A stretch of 64,000 nt of DNA, taken from the NCBI RefSeq assembly GCF_900101625.1, contig NZ_FMYZ01000001.1, forward strand, positions 652,304 through 716,303. The letters run 5' to 3'. Under the pieces are notes generated by a model. That model was not told the DNA's origin. It did not search any database and worked only from the letters and a program-made list of their open reading frames with translations. The stretch comes from Cupriavidus sp. YR651 (GTDB lineage Bacteria; Pseudomonadota; Gammaproteobacteria; Burkholderiales; Burkholderiaceae). The position numbers were made by a program, and so were the translations under genes. This document shows, piece after piece, positions 55,384 to 64,000 of this stretch. Within the stretch, counting starts at the first letter, position 1, and every line of letters starts with the position of its first letter.

Positions 55384-58300
55384 ATGAAACGCATGCTGTT
55401 CAACGCGACGCAACAGGAGGAATTGCGCGTCGCGATCGTCGATGGTCAGAAACTGATCGACATCGACATCGAAACTGCCGGGCGCGAACAGCGCAAAGGC
55501 AACATCTACAAGGGCGTCATCACCCGGATCGAGCCCTCCCTGGAAGCCTGCTTCGTCAATTACGGCGAAGAGCGCCACGGCTTCCTGCCATTCAAGGAAG
55601 TTGCCCGCGCCTTCTTCAAGGACGGCGTGGACGTGCGCAATGCACGCATCCAGGACGCCCTGCACGAAGGCCAGGAACTGATCGTCCAGGTGGAAAAGGA
55701 AGAACGCGGCAACAAGGGCGCCGCCCTGACCACGTTCATCTCGCTGGCCGGCCGTTACCTGGTGCTGATGCCCAACAACCCGCGTGGCGGTGGCGTGTCG
55801 CGCCGCATCGAGGGTGAGGACCGCCAGGAACTGCGCGAAACCATGGCGCAGCTGAGCGTGCCCGAGGGCATGAGCATCATCGCCCGCACCGCCGGCATCG
55901 GCCGCGCGGCCGAGGAACTGCAGTGGGACCTGAACTACCTGCTGCAACTGTGGAAGGCCATCGACGGCGCCGCCGGCGACAACAAGGCCCCGCTGCTGAT
56001 CTACCTGGAATCGAGCCTGGTCATCCGCGCCATCCGCGACTACTTCCAGCCCGATATCGGCGAAATCCTGATCGATACCGACGAGATCTACGAGCAGGCC
56101 CGCGCCTTCATGAGCGTGGTCATGCCCGACAACATGAGCCGCGTGAAGAAGTACCGGGACGACGTGCCCCTGTTCTCGCGGTTCCAGATCGAGCACCAGA
56201 TCGAATCGGCTTATTCCCGCATGGTGATGCTGCCGTCCGGCGGCGCCATCGTGATCGACCACACGGAAGCCCTGGTTTCGGTCGACGTGAACTCGGCCCG
56301 CGCCACCAAGGGTGCGGACATCGAGGAAACGGCGCTGCGCACGAACCTGGAAGCGGCAGACGAAATCGCCCGCCAGCTTCGCCTGCGCGACCTCGGCGGC
56401 CTGATCGTGATCGACTTCATCGACATGGAGTCCGGCAAGGCCCAGAAGGACGTGGAAACGCGCCTGAAAGACGCCCTGCGCCACGACCGCGCCCGCGTGC
56501 AGATGGGCAAGATCAGCCGCTTCGGCTTGATGGAGCTGTCGCGCCAGCGCCTGCGTCCGTCGCTGTCCGAGGGCTCGCATATCACCTGCCCGCGCTGCAA
56601 TGGCACGGGTCACATCCGCGATACCGAATCGTCCGCCCTGCAGGTGCTGCGCATCATCCAGGAAGAGGCGATGAAGGAAAACACGGCCGCCATCCACTGC
56701 CAGGTGCCGGTGGAAGTGGCTGCTTTCCTGCTGAACGAGAAGCGCCAGGAAATCAACCTGATCGAGTTGCGCTTCAAGGTCAACGTACTGCTGATCCCGA
56801 ACAAGCACCTCGAGACCCCGCATTACAAGCTGGAGCGCCTGCGCCACGACGACCCGCGCCTGGAGGAATCCACCGCGAGCTACCGCATGGCCGAGGCCGC
56901 CGCCAAGGAACTGGAGGCCGACACCAGCTACAGCAGCCGCAAGAAGGAAGACGCACGTCCGCGCCAGGAAGCCGCCGTCAAGGGCATCACTCCGGAGCAG
57001 CCGGCGCCCGTGTCGGTGCCGCGTCCCGAGCGCGCCCCGCGTCCGGAATCCGCACCGCGTCCGGTCCCGGCCACGCAACCTGTGGCCAGCGGCGGTTTCA
57101 TCGCCTGGCTGAAGGGCCTGTTCGGCGCCAAGCCGGCCGCCCCGGTGGCGGAACCTGCCAAGCCGGTCGCCGAGACGCAAGCCCGCGGCGAAGGCCGCCG
57201 CGAGCGTGGCCAACGCGGTGACAGCCGTGGCCAGGGCCGTGGTGATCGTGCCGAGCGCGGTGAGCGCGGTGAGCGTGGTGACCGCGAGCAACGCGGCGAG
57301 CGTGCAGAGCGCGGCGAACGCCAGGGCCGTGGCCAGCGCGGCGAGCGTGGTGAGCGCGAGCAACGCGGCGAACGCGCCGAGCAGCGTGGCGAACAGCGTG
57401 GCGAACAGCGCGGTGAGCAACGTGGCGAACGTGGCGAGCGCCCGGCTCGCGCCCCGCGCGACGCTCAGGCCACCCCGGCCATCGCCCGCCAAGCGGACGC
57501 CGCCCAGGGCGAGCGCACCGAAGGCCGCCAGGAGAACCGTCGCGAACGCAACCAGGAACGTCGCGAGCGTCAGCGCGAACGCCAGCGTGAGCGTAGCGAA
57601 TCCCGCGAGACTGACGAAACGCTGAACGCCGACGTTGCCCCGCAAACCGCGTTCGAGGCTGCACAGGCTGCTCCGGCTGCGCAAGTGGCTGTGACGGCTA
57701 CCGGTGAACTGCCGGAAGGCGTGGAAGCCATGGCCGGCGAGGCAGGCGAAGGCGAGGAGCGCCGCCGCCGCAATCGCCGTGGCCGCAACCGCTATCGCCG
57801 CGAACGCGAGGATGGCGTGCAGGGCACCGAAGGCGAAACGCCTGAAGCGAACGATGCCAACCTGGCGGAAGTCAGCGCGGGCGTGACCGAGTCCGAGTAC
57901 GAATCCGAAGTGGCACAAGCTGCCGCCACGCCGGTGACTCAGGCTCCGCAGCCCGCAGCCGCACAGCCGGTAACGGTTGCCGTGGCCGAGGTCGCGGAAC
58001 GTGTCGAAACGGTTGTCGCCCGCGTGGAGCCGGCATCGTACGCCGAGCCAGTCGCACCGGCCCCGGCAGCCGAGCCGGTCTTTGCCGCCGTCAGCCAGCC
58101 GCCGGCAGCGCCGGTGGTGCCGCCGGCTCCGGCCTACACCGCACCGGCTGCACCGGCGGTGGAAGCACCGGCGCCCGTGGCCGCTGCACCGGCCATTCCG
58201 GAACCTGTGATTGTCACGCCTGACGTCGCGCCGGCTCCCGTGGCCAGCGCGCCGGCCCCGGTGGTGACCCCGGTCCCCACCCCGGTTGCTGCACCCGCCA

Positions 58301-58533
58301 CCGCTTCGCTGAGCGAGGCGGCACTGGAACCGATGCTGTCCTCTGCGGGCCTCCAGTGGGTCCAGACGGACAGCGACAAGCACCGTGCGGCCCAGGAAGC
58401 CGCTGCCCGCATCGCACCGGCTCCGCGCGTGCTGCGCGAGCGCAAGCCGCTGCCGCCGCTGCCCCAGGGTCCGATGATCCTGGTGGAAACCGGTGGCCAG
58501 CAACGCGAAGCGGCACAGCAACAACAGCAGTAA
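55384..58533 (+). CDS. rne: Ribonuclease E
   Basis: A 1049-residue essential endoribonuclease and degradosome scaffold. N-terminal half: S1 domain (about 38-125, [20 protein letters not shown]), 5' sensor, DNase I-like catalytic domain with D301 in VSVDVNSA and D344 in IVIDFIDM, and the Zn-link C402-P-R-C405 that joins protomers. C-terminal half: disordered and Arg/Glu/Gly-rich at about residues 600-693 (tandem RGER/RGEQ units), a second basic run ([18 protein letters not shown]) near 795-815, a Pro/Ala/Val-rich spacer and a final conserved-looking segment ([16 protein letters not shown]) with a poly-Gln end. The basic runs are the RNA-binding sites. Confidence 0.97.
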   Translation: MKRMLFNATQQEELRVAIVDGQKLIDIDIETAGREQRKGNIYKGVITRIEPSLEACFVNYGEERHGFLPFKEVARAFFKDGVDVRNARIQDALHEGQELIVQVEKEERGNKGAALTTFISLAGRYLVLMPNNPRGGGVSRRIEGEDRQELRETMAQLSVPEGMSIIARTAGIGRAAEELQWDLNYLLQLWKAIDGAAGDNKAPLLIYLESSLVIRAIRDYFQPDIGEILIDTDEIYEQARAFMSVVMPDNMSRVKKYRDDVPLFSRFQIEHQIESAYSRMVMLPSGGAIVIDHTEALVSVDVNSARATKGADIEETALRTNLEAADEIARQLRLRDLGGLIVIDFIDMESGKAQKDVETRLKDALRHDRARVQMGKISRFGLMELSRQRLRPSLSEGSHITCPRCNGTGHIRDTESSALQVLRIIQEEAMKENTAAIHCQVPVEVAAFLLNEKRQEINLIELRFKVNVLLIPNKHLETPHYKLERLRHDDPRLEESTASYRMAEAAAKELEADTSYSSRKKEDARPRQEAAVKGITPEQPAPVSVPRPERAPRPESAPRPVPATQPVASGGFIAWLKGLFGAKPAAPVAEPAKPVAETQARGEGRRERGQRGDSRGQGRGDRAERGERGERGDREQRGERAERGERQGRGQRGERGEREQRGERAEQRGEQRGEQRGEQRGERGERPARAPRDAQATPAIARQADAAQGERTEGRQENRRERNQERRERQRERQRERSESRETDETLNADVAPQTAFEAAQAAPAAQVAVTATGELPEGVEAMAGEAGEGEERRRRNRRGRNRYRREREDGVQGTEGETPEANDANLAEVSAGVTESEYESEVAQAAATPVTQAPQPAAAQPVTVAVAEVAERVETVVARVEPASYAEPVAPAPAAEPVFAAVSQPPAAPVVPPAPAYTAPAAPAVEAPAPVAAAPAIPEPVIVTPDVAPAPVASAPAPVVTPVPTPVAAPATASLSEAALEPMLSSAGLQWVQTDSDKHRAAQEAAARIAPAPRVLRERKPLPPLPQGPMILVETGGQQREAAQQQQQ
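57181..57460 (+). repeat. Arg/Gly/Glu repeat tract inside rne
   Basis: A run of near-identical short units coding RGER, RGEQ and RGDR (core codons CGTGGCGAG/CGCGGCGAA), including four successive QRGE copies (about residues 663-680). In-frame throughout. Likely to vary in length between strains. Confidence 0.8.
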
Positions 58534-58545
58534 CTTGCCCGGACA

Positions 58546-58580
58546 CACGGGATGGCGGCTTCCACGGCCGTCATCCCGTG
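58546..58580 (+). terminator. First hairpin after rne
   Basis: CACGGGATG and CATCCCGTG pair perfectly over 9 bp, 13 bp after the stop codon; no T run. Possibly a 3'-end stabiliser ahead of the true terminator. Confidence 0.5.
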
Positions 58581-58596
58581 GCGATTCCGCAAGACG

Positions 58597-58624
58597 AAGG
58601 GACGGCCATGCCGTCCCTTTTTTC
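58597..58624 (+). terminator. Rho-independent terminator of rne
   Basis: AAGGGACGGC and GCCGTCCCTT pair over 10 bp with a 3-nt loop and are followed by a T-rich stretch. Confidence 0.9.
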
Positions 58625-58718
58625 ATGTGGCGACAACCCGACTCACCCCTTGCCTTGGACTGTATTGCCCGGCGCGGCGGGAAACTGTGCCCCTGCGCCG
58701 AACCCGGTAGTCGACGGT

Positions 58719-58741
58719 GCCGAGGCCGCCTCGGCTAGAAT
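58719..58741 (+). promoter_or_regulatory. Candidate moaA promoter with dyad
   Basis: GCCGAGG-CCG-CCTCGGC, a perfect 7-bp dyad, directly abuts a TAGAAT -10-like hexamer (58736-58741), 63 bp before the moaA ATG. A regulator on the dyad would cover the -35/-10 spacer. Confidence 0.45.
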
Positions 58742-58803
58742 GACAGCAGAACGGCGGCCACGCGCCCTTGCGCACTGGCAGACCGCCTCGCCACCCCCAG
58801 GCC

Positions 58804-59928
58804 ATGACCGATACCGTCATTCCCATCCTTGATCTGCGCGACCATCTCTATCGCTCGATGGTGCCCAGCATTCCGTCCAGCCTCGTCACGCCGACCGGGC
58901 TCGTGGCGGATACGCGCGGCCGTCCCTTGCATGATCTGCGCATCTCGGTCACCGACCGCTGCAACTTCCGCTGCGTGTACTGCATGCCAAAGGAAGTGTT
59001 CGACAAGGACTACACCTTCCTGCCCCACTCCGAGTTGCTGAGCTTCGAGGAGATCGAGCGCACCGCACGCATCTTCGTCTCGCAGGGTGTGGAAAAGATC
59101 CGGCTGACCGGCGGTGAGCCACTGCTGCGCAAGAACATCGAAAAGCTCGTGGAGATGCTCGCGCGTATCGAGACGGTCTCCGGCAAGCCGCTGGATCTGA
59201 CGCTGACGACCAATGCCTCCCTGCTGGCCCGCAAGGCGCAATCGCTGCGTGATGCCGGCCTGTCGCGCGTGACCGTGAGCCTGGATGCGATCGACGACGT
59301 CACGTTCCGCAAGATGAATGATGTGGACTTTGCCGTACGCGACGTGCTCGACGGCATCGAAATCGCCCAGGCCGTGGGTCTGGCGCCGATCAAGGTCAAC
59401 ATGGTGGTCAAGCATGGCACCAACGACGCCGAGATCGTGCCGATGGCACGCCATTTCCGTGGCAGCGGCATCATCGTGCGCTACATCGAATTCATGGACG
59501 TGGGCGCCAGCAATCACTGGCAAATGGACGAAGTGCTGCCGTCCGCCGATGTCGTGCGGCGTATCGACGAGGTTTTCCCCCTGGAAGCGATATCCGCCAA
59601 CTACTCCGGCGAAACTGCGGAGCGCTGGCGCTATCGCGACGGCGGCGGCGAGATTGGAGTGATCTCCAGCGTCACGCATGCCTTCTGCGGCGATTGCAGC
59701 CGCATCCGCCTCTCCACGGAGGGCCGGCTGTACCTGTGCCTGTTCGCCACTGAGGGCTACGACCTGCGCGCGCTGCTGCGCGGCAGCCACAGTGACCTGG
59801 AAATCGCCAATGCCATCGCCCAGGTTTGGCAGGGCCGCACCGACAACTATTCGGAGCAGCGCAGTGACCCCGCCGTGCGCCAGGCGCGTGCCGAGCGCAA
59901 GATCGAGATGTCCTATATCGGCGGCTGA
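58804..59928 (+). CDS. moaA: GTP 3',8-cyclase MoaA
   Basis: A 374-residue radical SAM enzyme for the first step of molybdenum cofactor synthesis. N-terminal SAM cluster CNFRCVYC (CxxxCxxC), TGGEPLLR, and the C-terminal substrate cluster C-x2-C-x13-C in [11 protein letters not shown]...LYLC. Ends in the functional GG pair (SYIGG). The ATG at 58804 is used; an upstream ATG at 58768 lies close to the -10. MoaC/MoaD/MoaE are not in the window. Confidence 0.97.
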   Translation: MTDTVIPILDLRDHLYRSMVPSIPSSLVTPTGLVADTRGRPLHDLRISVTDRCNFRCVYCMPKEVFDKDYTFLPHSELLSFEEIERTARIFVSQGVEKIRLTGGEPLLRKNIEKLVEMLARIETVSGKPLDLTLTTNASLLARKAQSLRDAGLSRVTVSLDAIDDVTFRKMNDVDFAVRDVLDGIEIAQAVGLAPIKVNMVVKHGTNDAEIVPMARHFRGSGIIVRYIEFMDVGASNHWQMDEVLPSADVVRRIDEVFPLEAISANYSGETAERWRYRDGGGEIGVISSVTHAFCGDCSRIRLSTEGRLYLCLFATEGYDLRALLRGSHSDLEIANAIAQVWQGRTDNYSEQRSDPAVRQARAERKIEMSYIGG

Positions 59929-59996
59929 CGCCGCCAAACGGTTCGCCGGCCGGATCCTTTTCCGACCCCTTCCATGCATCGCCTCTTTCCGAAAAT

Positions 59997-60596
59997 ATGA
60001 TTGCACGCGACGACATCACGGGCCTGATCCTGGCCGGCGGCCGGGGCAGCCGCATGGGCGGCACCGACAAGGGACTGCAGCCATTGCGCGGCGTGCCGAT
60101 GGCCATGCACACGCTGATGCGCCTCTCCCCGCAAACCGGCGCAATGATGATCAACGCCAACCGGAACCTGGCCGCGTACGAATCGTTCGGCGTGCCGGTG
60201 TACACGGATTCGGTGCAGGACTTCGCCGGCCCGCTGGCGGGCATGCTGGCCGGACTCGAGCAATGCCAGACTGGCTGGATGATCACCGCGCCATGCGACA
60301 CGCCGTTCCTGCCCACGGACTTGGTCCAGCGCCTGGCGAGCGCCATCGAAGCGGAAGGCGCGGAGATGGCCATTCCCGTGACGGTGGATGCCGATGGCCG
60401 CCGGCAAACCCAGCCCGTGTTCTGCCTGATGCCGGCCACGGCCGCCGACAGCCTGACGGCCTACCTGAACGGTGGCGGCCGCAAGATCGAAACCTGGGTG
60501 GCCAGCCACCGCCTGGCTGAGGTGCTGTTCGACGATACCGACGCGTTTGCCAACATCAATACGCTGGACGAACTACGCACGCACGACAGTCGCTGA
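59997..60596 (+). CDS. mobA: Molybdenum cofactor guanylyltransferase MobA
   Basis: A 199-residue nucleotidyltransferase that adds GMP to Mo-molybdopterin to give MGD. GTP-binding ILAGGRGSRMGGTDKGLQPL, later APCDTPFLP with the Mg-binding Asp. Follows moaA after 68 bp. Implies bis-MGD enzymes such as nitrate reductase or formate dehydrogenase elsewhere. Confidence 0.95.
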   Translation: MIARDDITGLILAGGRGSRMGGTDKGLQPLRGVPMAMHTLMRLSPQTGAMMINANRNLAAYESFGVPVYTDSVQDFAGPLAGMLAGLEQCQTGWMITAPCDTPFLPTDLVQRLASAIEAEGAEMAIPVTVDADGRRQTQPVFCLMPATAADSLTAYLNGGGRKIETWVASHRLAEVLFDDTDAFANINTLDELRTHDSR

Positions 60597-60684
60597 GCCC
60601 CGCGCCCGGGTTAGACTTCTTCGTATTTCGCTCCGGTATTCGCATCGTCATTCGCGCCACCTCCGCGCTCCACCAGACCGCCCC

Positions 60685-61971
60685 ATGCCTTCCCTGCAAT
60701 CCGTCATCTCCTGCCTGTCCGACTACGATCCCTCCGCGCTGCCCGTCGCTCAGGCCAACGCCATCATTGGAAACGTGGTCGAGCCCGTGCGTGGCACGGA
60801 GCAACTGGCCATTCGCGCCGCGCTGGACCGCGTGCTGGCCGAAGACGTGATCTCGCCAATCGACGTGCCGGCGCACGACAACTCGGCGATGGATGGCTAT
60901 GCGTTCGCCAGTGCGGCACTGGCCAGCCAGGCCACGGATGTCGTGCTGGAGGTCATCGGCACGGCCTATGCCGGCAATACATATGACGTGGCCCCCGCTG
61001 CCGGCCAGGCCGTGCGCATCATGACGGGAGCGGTCATGCCGGCCAGTTGCGATACGGTGGTGCCACAGGAATTCGTCGAGGTGCAGGCCGGCGGCAACCA
61101 GATCCGCTTCGCCGCCAATGCCGTGCGCGCCGGCGACAACCGCCGCCTGCGTGGCGAAGACCTGGCGCGTGGCCAGGCCGCGCTCTCCGCGGGCCGCATC
61201 CTGCAACCTGCCGACCTGGGCCTGCTGGCCTCGCTCGGCGTTGCCGAGATCAAGGTACGCCGTCGCCTGCGCGTGGCGTTCTTCTCCACCGGCGACGAAC
61301 TACGCTCGATCGGCGATCCGCTCGACCCGGGTTGCGTCTACGACTCCAACCGCTACACGCTGCACGGCATGCTGCGCCGTCTCAATGTCGAACTGATCGA
61401 CATGGGCGTGGTCCGCGACGATCCGGCCGCGCTGGAAGCCGCATTCCGCAGCGCATGCGAAAACGCCGACGCGATCATCACCTCCGGCGGGGTCTCGGTG
61501 GGCGAAGCCGACTACACCAAGCAGATCATGGCGAAGCTTGGCGACGTGACGTTCTGGAAGATCGCGATGCGTCCCGGCCGGCCCATGGCCTTTGGCCGCA
61601 TTGCCTCAAATGGCCGCGAGGCCATGCTGTTCGGCCTGCCGGGCAACCCGGTGGCCGTGATGGTGACCTTCTACCACTTCGTGCGCGCGGCGCTGCATCG
61701 GCAGATGGGCGCCAATGTGCCGCCGCTGCCGATGATGCGCGTGCGCAGCGTTGCAGCCATCCGCAAGAAGCCGGGCCGCACCGAATACCAGCGCGGCATC
61801 CTGGCGCCAGCCGCCGAAGGTGGCTGGGAGGTGCGCATCACGGGGCAACAAGGCTCCGGCGTGCTGCGATCGATGAGCGAGGCAAATTGCTTCATCGTGC
61901 TGGCACATGAGCAAGACACAGTCGCTGCCGGTGACACCGTTGACGTCATGCTGTTCGACGGGTTGATCTAG
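60685..61971 (+). CDS. moeA: Molybdopterin molybdenumtransferase MoeA
   Basis: A 428-residue enzyme that inserts molybdate into adenylylated molybdopterin. Domain order: MoeA N-terminal (PAHDNSAMDGYA), RRLRVAFFSTGDEL, GGVSVGEADYTK, RPGRPMAFGRI, FGLPGNPVAVMV, and a C-terminal beta-barrel. The ATG at 60685 is used; the frame is open upstream but overlaps mobA. Third gene of moaA-mobA-moeA. Confidence 0.96.
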   Translation: MPSLQSVISCLSDYDPSALPVAQANAIIGNVVEPVRGTEQLAIRAALDRVLAEDVISPIDVPAHDNSAMDGYAFASAALASQATDVVLEVIGTAYAGNTYDVAPAAGQAVRIMTGAVMPASCDTVVPQEFVEVQAGGNQIRFAANAVRAGDNRRLRGEDLARGQAALSAGRILQPADLGLLASLGVAEIKVRRRLRVAFFSTGDELRSIGDPLDPGCVYDSNRYTLHGMLRRLNVELIDMGVVRDDPAALEAAFRSACENADAIITSGGVSVGEADYTKQIMAKLGDVTFWKIAMRPGRPMAFGRIASNGREAMLFGLPGNPVAVMVTFYHFVRAALHRQMGANVPPLPMMRVRSVAAIRKKPGRTEYQRGILAPAAEGGWEVRITGQQGSGVLRSMSEANCFIVLAHEQDTVAAGDTVDVMLFDGLI

Positions 61972-62244
61972 GCCCGGCGGATGCGTGCGCGTTTCGCCAA
62001 GCGGACATAGATGCCGTCCATTGATGAGCCGAATCGATTACCGATAAGGTGACGGCTAGTTGTCGTATAACAAGCAGCCACGGTGTCGTGACAGGTGTCG
62101 TTTTTGCGCCGCATTCTGCGCCTGCAGCCGCGTCCGGTCTCCCAAATTGCAAGGCTCAACGAGTGGTGGACTATGCGTCGCAAGCCCCAGTCGCTACACT
62201 TGCAGCACGAAAAATCTGAATCCCCCAATATCTTGTCTGTCGTC

Positions 62245-62526
62245 ATGAATCAGGAGATCGCGTACCTCCACCCCGTCAAGACCGCACGCGCACTTGTGCT
62301 CGTCTACCTGTGCTTTTCGGTGCCGATTGTGGCCATGGGTCTGTTCGTAGCCTTTGTCCGATACGGCGATCTGCCCGGGATCACAGTGTTCACCGCACTG
62401 ATCCTGAACGCACTGATCGGTTTCGGACTGCTGTGGCTGGGATGCAAGGCGTATAACTGGGTGGCTGCGCGCTTCGGCGGCATCGAGGTACACGTTCGCG
62501 AACTCACGCCTGACGATCGTCACTGA
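62245..62526 (+). CDS. Small membrane protein of unknown function
   Basis: A 93-residue protein with two hydrophobic segments: about 15-37 (LVLVYLCFSVPIVAMGLFVAF) and 49-68 (ALILNALIGFGLLWLGC), followed by KAYNWVAARFGGIEVHVREL. The YNxVAxxFGGIE ending resembles DUF3566-type and related two-helix membrane proteins, which is only a resemblance. ATG at 62245 is used; a GTG at 62095 would add 50 basic residues and is supported weakly by ACAGGT upstream. The 273-bp gap after moeA (61972-62244) shows no other feature. Confidence 0.65.
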   Translation: MNQEIAYLHPVKTARALVLVYLCFSVPIVAMGLFVAFVRYGDLPGITVFTALILNALIGFGLLWLGCKAYNWVAARFGGIEVHVRELTPDDRH

Positions 62527-62592
62527 GCCGTCACTGCGTCGCTACTGAGCGATCAGCACCAGGCGGCCTGCGCGGCCGCTTGAGCATCCCCT

Positions 62593-62622
62593 GAGGATCG
62601 CCTTGCCGATCCTCTCGTTTTA
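62593..62622 (+). terminator. Terminator between the small membrane protein and rmuC
   Basis: GAGGATCG and CGATCCTC form a perfect 8-bp stem with a 6-nt loop, then TCGTTTTAT. Serves the plus-strand gene; the convergent rmuC ends 11 bp further on. Confidence 0.75.
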
Positions 62623-62632
62623 TCTCTGCGGC

Positions 62633-64000
62633 CTACTGCTGGGCCGTGCCGCCGCCTTCCTGCGGCTGCGGCGGCTGTTCGGGCACCCCACTCCCCGCCA
62701 TCCCCACCGCTCCTGCAGTTCCCAATAGCTGCTCCGCCATCTCTCCGGGCAGTGCCTCCACGGTCCTCAGCTTGCGCTCCATCTGGCGTGTGCGTACCTC
62801 GGCTTGCTCGATGTTTCGCGCGGCGCGCACGAGCGTATCGCGCGTCTTGGCCAATATTTCGCCGAACTTGCCGAACTCGGTCTTCACCGCGCCGAGCACC
62901 TCCCAGACTTCGCTGGAACGTTTCTCCAGCGCCAGCGTGCGGAATCCCATCTGCAGGCTGTTGAGCAGCGCCGTCAGCGTCGTCGGCCCCGCCACGGTCA
63001 CGCGGAAATCACGCTGCAGCAGATCGGTCAGGCCGGGGCGGCGCAGCACTTCTGCGTAGAGGCCCTCGGTTGGCAGGAAGAGAATGGCGAAATCGGTCGT
63101 AGCCGGTGGCGACAGATATTTCTCGGCAATGGTCTGCGCTTCGCGGCGCAATGCCACTTCCAGCTCGCGACCGGCACTGGCCACGCCCTCTACGTCACCA
63201 TGCTCCTGCGCATCGACCAGGCGCTCGTATTGTTCCTTCGGAAACTTGGCGTCGATCGGCAGCCACACCGGCCCACCATTGCTATCGCGCCCCGGCAGGC
63301 GAATGGCAAACTCCACGCGCGCGCCGGAGTTGCGGACCGTCTCCACGTTCTTGGCGTACTGCTCCGCTGTCAACATCTGCTCGAGCAGCATTTCCAGTTG
63401 CACTTCGCCCCACGTACCGCGTGATTTCACATTCGTCAGTACGCGCTTGAGATCGCCTACGCCCTGCGCCAGCACCTGCATTTCGCCCAGCCCGCGGTGT
63501 ACTTGCTCGAGCCGGTCCGAAACCAGCTTGAACGATTCGCCCAGTCGCTGTTCCAGCGTTGCATGCAGCTTCTCATCCACGGTCCGACGCATTTCCTCGA
63601 GCTTGGCCGCATTGTTGGCCTCGATGTCGCGAAGCTTCTGTTCGAGCGTGGCACGAACCTGAGCCAGTTGCCGCTCGTTGGCTTCGGACATCTGCGCCAG
63701 TTGCTGCTGCAGGCCGTCGCCAAACCGCCGCAGCGACAGCGCCTGTTCCTCGCGCCCCTGCTGCCCCTGCAGCAACAGATGCTGGCGGAAGTGCTCCTGT
63801 TGTTGAGTGTTCGATTCCGTCAGCTTGGCCAGTTGCTGCGCGAACGTGTCGATCTGGTTGTTCTGCAGCGTGGCAATGCTGGTCAGTTGCGACGACAACG
63901 TCTGCTGGAAGCGCAGCATCTGCTGTCCCGCTTCACCACGGTTGGCGCGCGCGGTCTCGCCGACTTCGGTACGCAGTTCGCGCTCCAGTCGCTCCAGGCC
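62633..64000 (-). CDS. rmuC: DNA recombination protein RmuC (partial, N-terminus beyond window)
   Basis: At least 455 residues. The N-terminal part is a long coiled coil rich in Glu/Gln/Leu (down to about 63480), followed by the RmuC nuclease-like domain: LTNVKSRGTWGEVQLEMLLEQ, WLPIDAKFPKEQYERL, FAILFLPTEGLYAEVL and RDFRVTVAGPTTLTALLNSL. RmuC limits recombination between inverted repeats and is related to PD-(D/E)XK nucleases. The frame stays open to base 64000 without an obvious start, so the membrane anchor expected at the N-terminus lies outside. C-terminal tail Pro/Gly/Gln-rich. Confidence 0.95.
   Translation of the reverse strand, partial: GLERLERELRTEVGETARANRGEAGQQMLRFQQTLSSQLTSIATLQNNQIDTFAQQLAKLTESNTQQQEHFRQHLLLQGQQGREEQALSLRRFGDGLQQQLAQMSEANERQLAQVRATLEQKLRDIEANNAAKLEEMRRTVDEKLHATLEQRLGESFKLVSDRLEQVHRGLGEMQVLAQGVGDLKRVLTNVKSRGTWGEVQLEMLLEQMLTAEQYAKNVETVRNSGARVEFAIRLPGRDSNGGPVWLPIDAKFPKEQYERLVDAQEHGDVEGVASAGRELEVALRREAQTIAEKYLSPPATTDFAILFLPTEGLYAEVLRRPGLTDLLQRDFRVTVAGPTTLTALLNSLQMGFRTLALEKRSSEVWEVLGAVKTEFGKFGEILAKTRDTLVRAARNIEQAEVRTRQMERKLRTVEALPGEMAEQLLGTAGAVGMAGSGVPEQPPQPQEGGGTAQQ

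Noticed and set aside
57241..57450. CRISPR-like spaced repeats
   Set aside because: The repeats are contiguous, in frame with rne, and code RGER/RGEQ units; there are no unique spacers of constant length.
55123..58626. Minus-strand open frame of 1167 codons opposite rne
   Set aside because: Antisense shadow of the rne codons, ending in Leu/Ala-rich runs that mirror the RGE repeats.

Overview
This 64 kb window comes from a chromosome of a GC-rich betaproteobacterium. Cupriavidus or a close Burkholderiaceae relative (Ralstonia, Burkholderia) is the best guess. That rests on gene order (plsX-fab cluster next to rpoE-rseA-rseB-mucD and lepA-lepB-rnc-era-recO-pdxJ-acpS-nagZ; rluC divergent from rne; EarP with an Arg32-type EF-P), on a Bug-family solute-binding protein, and on codon use. 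The assignment is by recognition and was not tested by a database search. No insertion sequence, prophage, CRISPR array or rRNA operon is visible. Most of the window is core genome.

Layout. (1) 1-4065: a small catabolic cluster on the minus strand (SDR dehydrogenase, orphan Bug/TctC-type binding protein, aldehyde dehydrogenase running off the left edge) with a divergent LysR regulator. (2) 4066-4506: terminators, tRNA-Ser(GGA) and a 21-bp copy of its 3' end. (3) 4586-8730: acetate uptake and activation (sodium:solute symporter, acs). (4) 8934-15527: DMT-type exporter, YqhA-like membrane protein, class I fumarase, murI, and a lone tandem AAA+ ATPase. (5) 15822-18810: iron/heme energy-transduction region (Fur-box candidate, 21-codon ORF, tonB-exbB-exbD, Fur-boxed hemP with a structured 3' region). 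(6) 18847-20352: GlcG/HbpS-like protein and two small exported low-complexity proteins. (7) 20528-24012: tRNA-Leu(TAA), yeiH-like exporter with a divergent LysR gene, CPA2 antiporter. (8) 24436-27842: uvrC-pgsA-tRNA-Gly-tRNA-Gly-tRNA-Cys, the same order as in enterobacteria. (9) 27949-29781: earP-efp. (10) 29866-49473: about 20 kb of minus-strand housekeeping genes, transcribed yceD-rpmF-plsX-fabHDG-acpP-fabF, then rpoE-rseA-rseB-mucD, then lepA-lepB-DUF4845-rnc-era-recO-pdxJ-acpS-nagZ. Terminators lie after rpmF and after mucD. (11) 49742-54489: maf, an RsmI-like methyltransferase, sppA, a Rieske protein, a HAD phosphatase and rluC. (12) 54490-58533: rne with an 894-nt upstream region. (13) 58804-61971: moaA-mobA-moeA for molybdenum cofactor. 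(14) 62245-64000: a small membrane protein and the 3' part of rmuC.

How the genes fit together. The minus-strand backbone couples fatty acid synthesis (plsX, fabHDGF, acpP, acpS) to envelope stress (sigma-E, RseA/RseB, MucD), protein export (lepB), translation quality control (lepA, era, rnc) and repair (recO). The iron region supplies TonB-ExbB-ExbD and a Fur-controlled HemP, but no receptor or heme ABC transporter is encoded nearby. The least explained parts are the tandem AAA+ ATPase, the 21-codon ORF ahead of tonB, the hairpin-rich stretch after hemP, the 13-residue repeat protein, and several palindromes in promoter regions.
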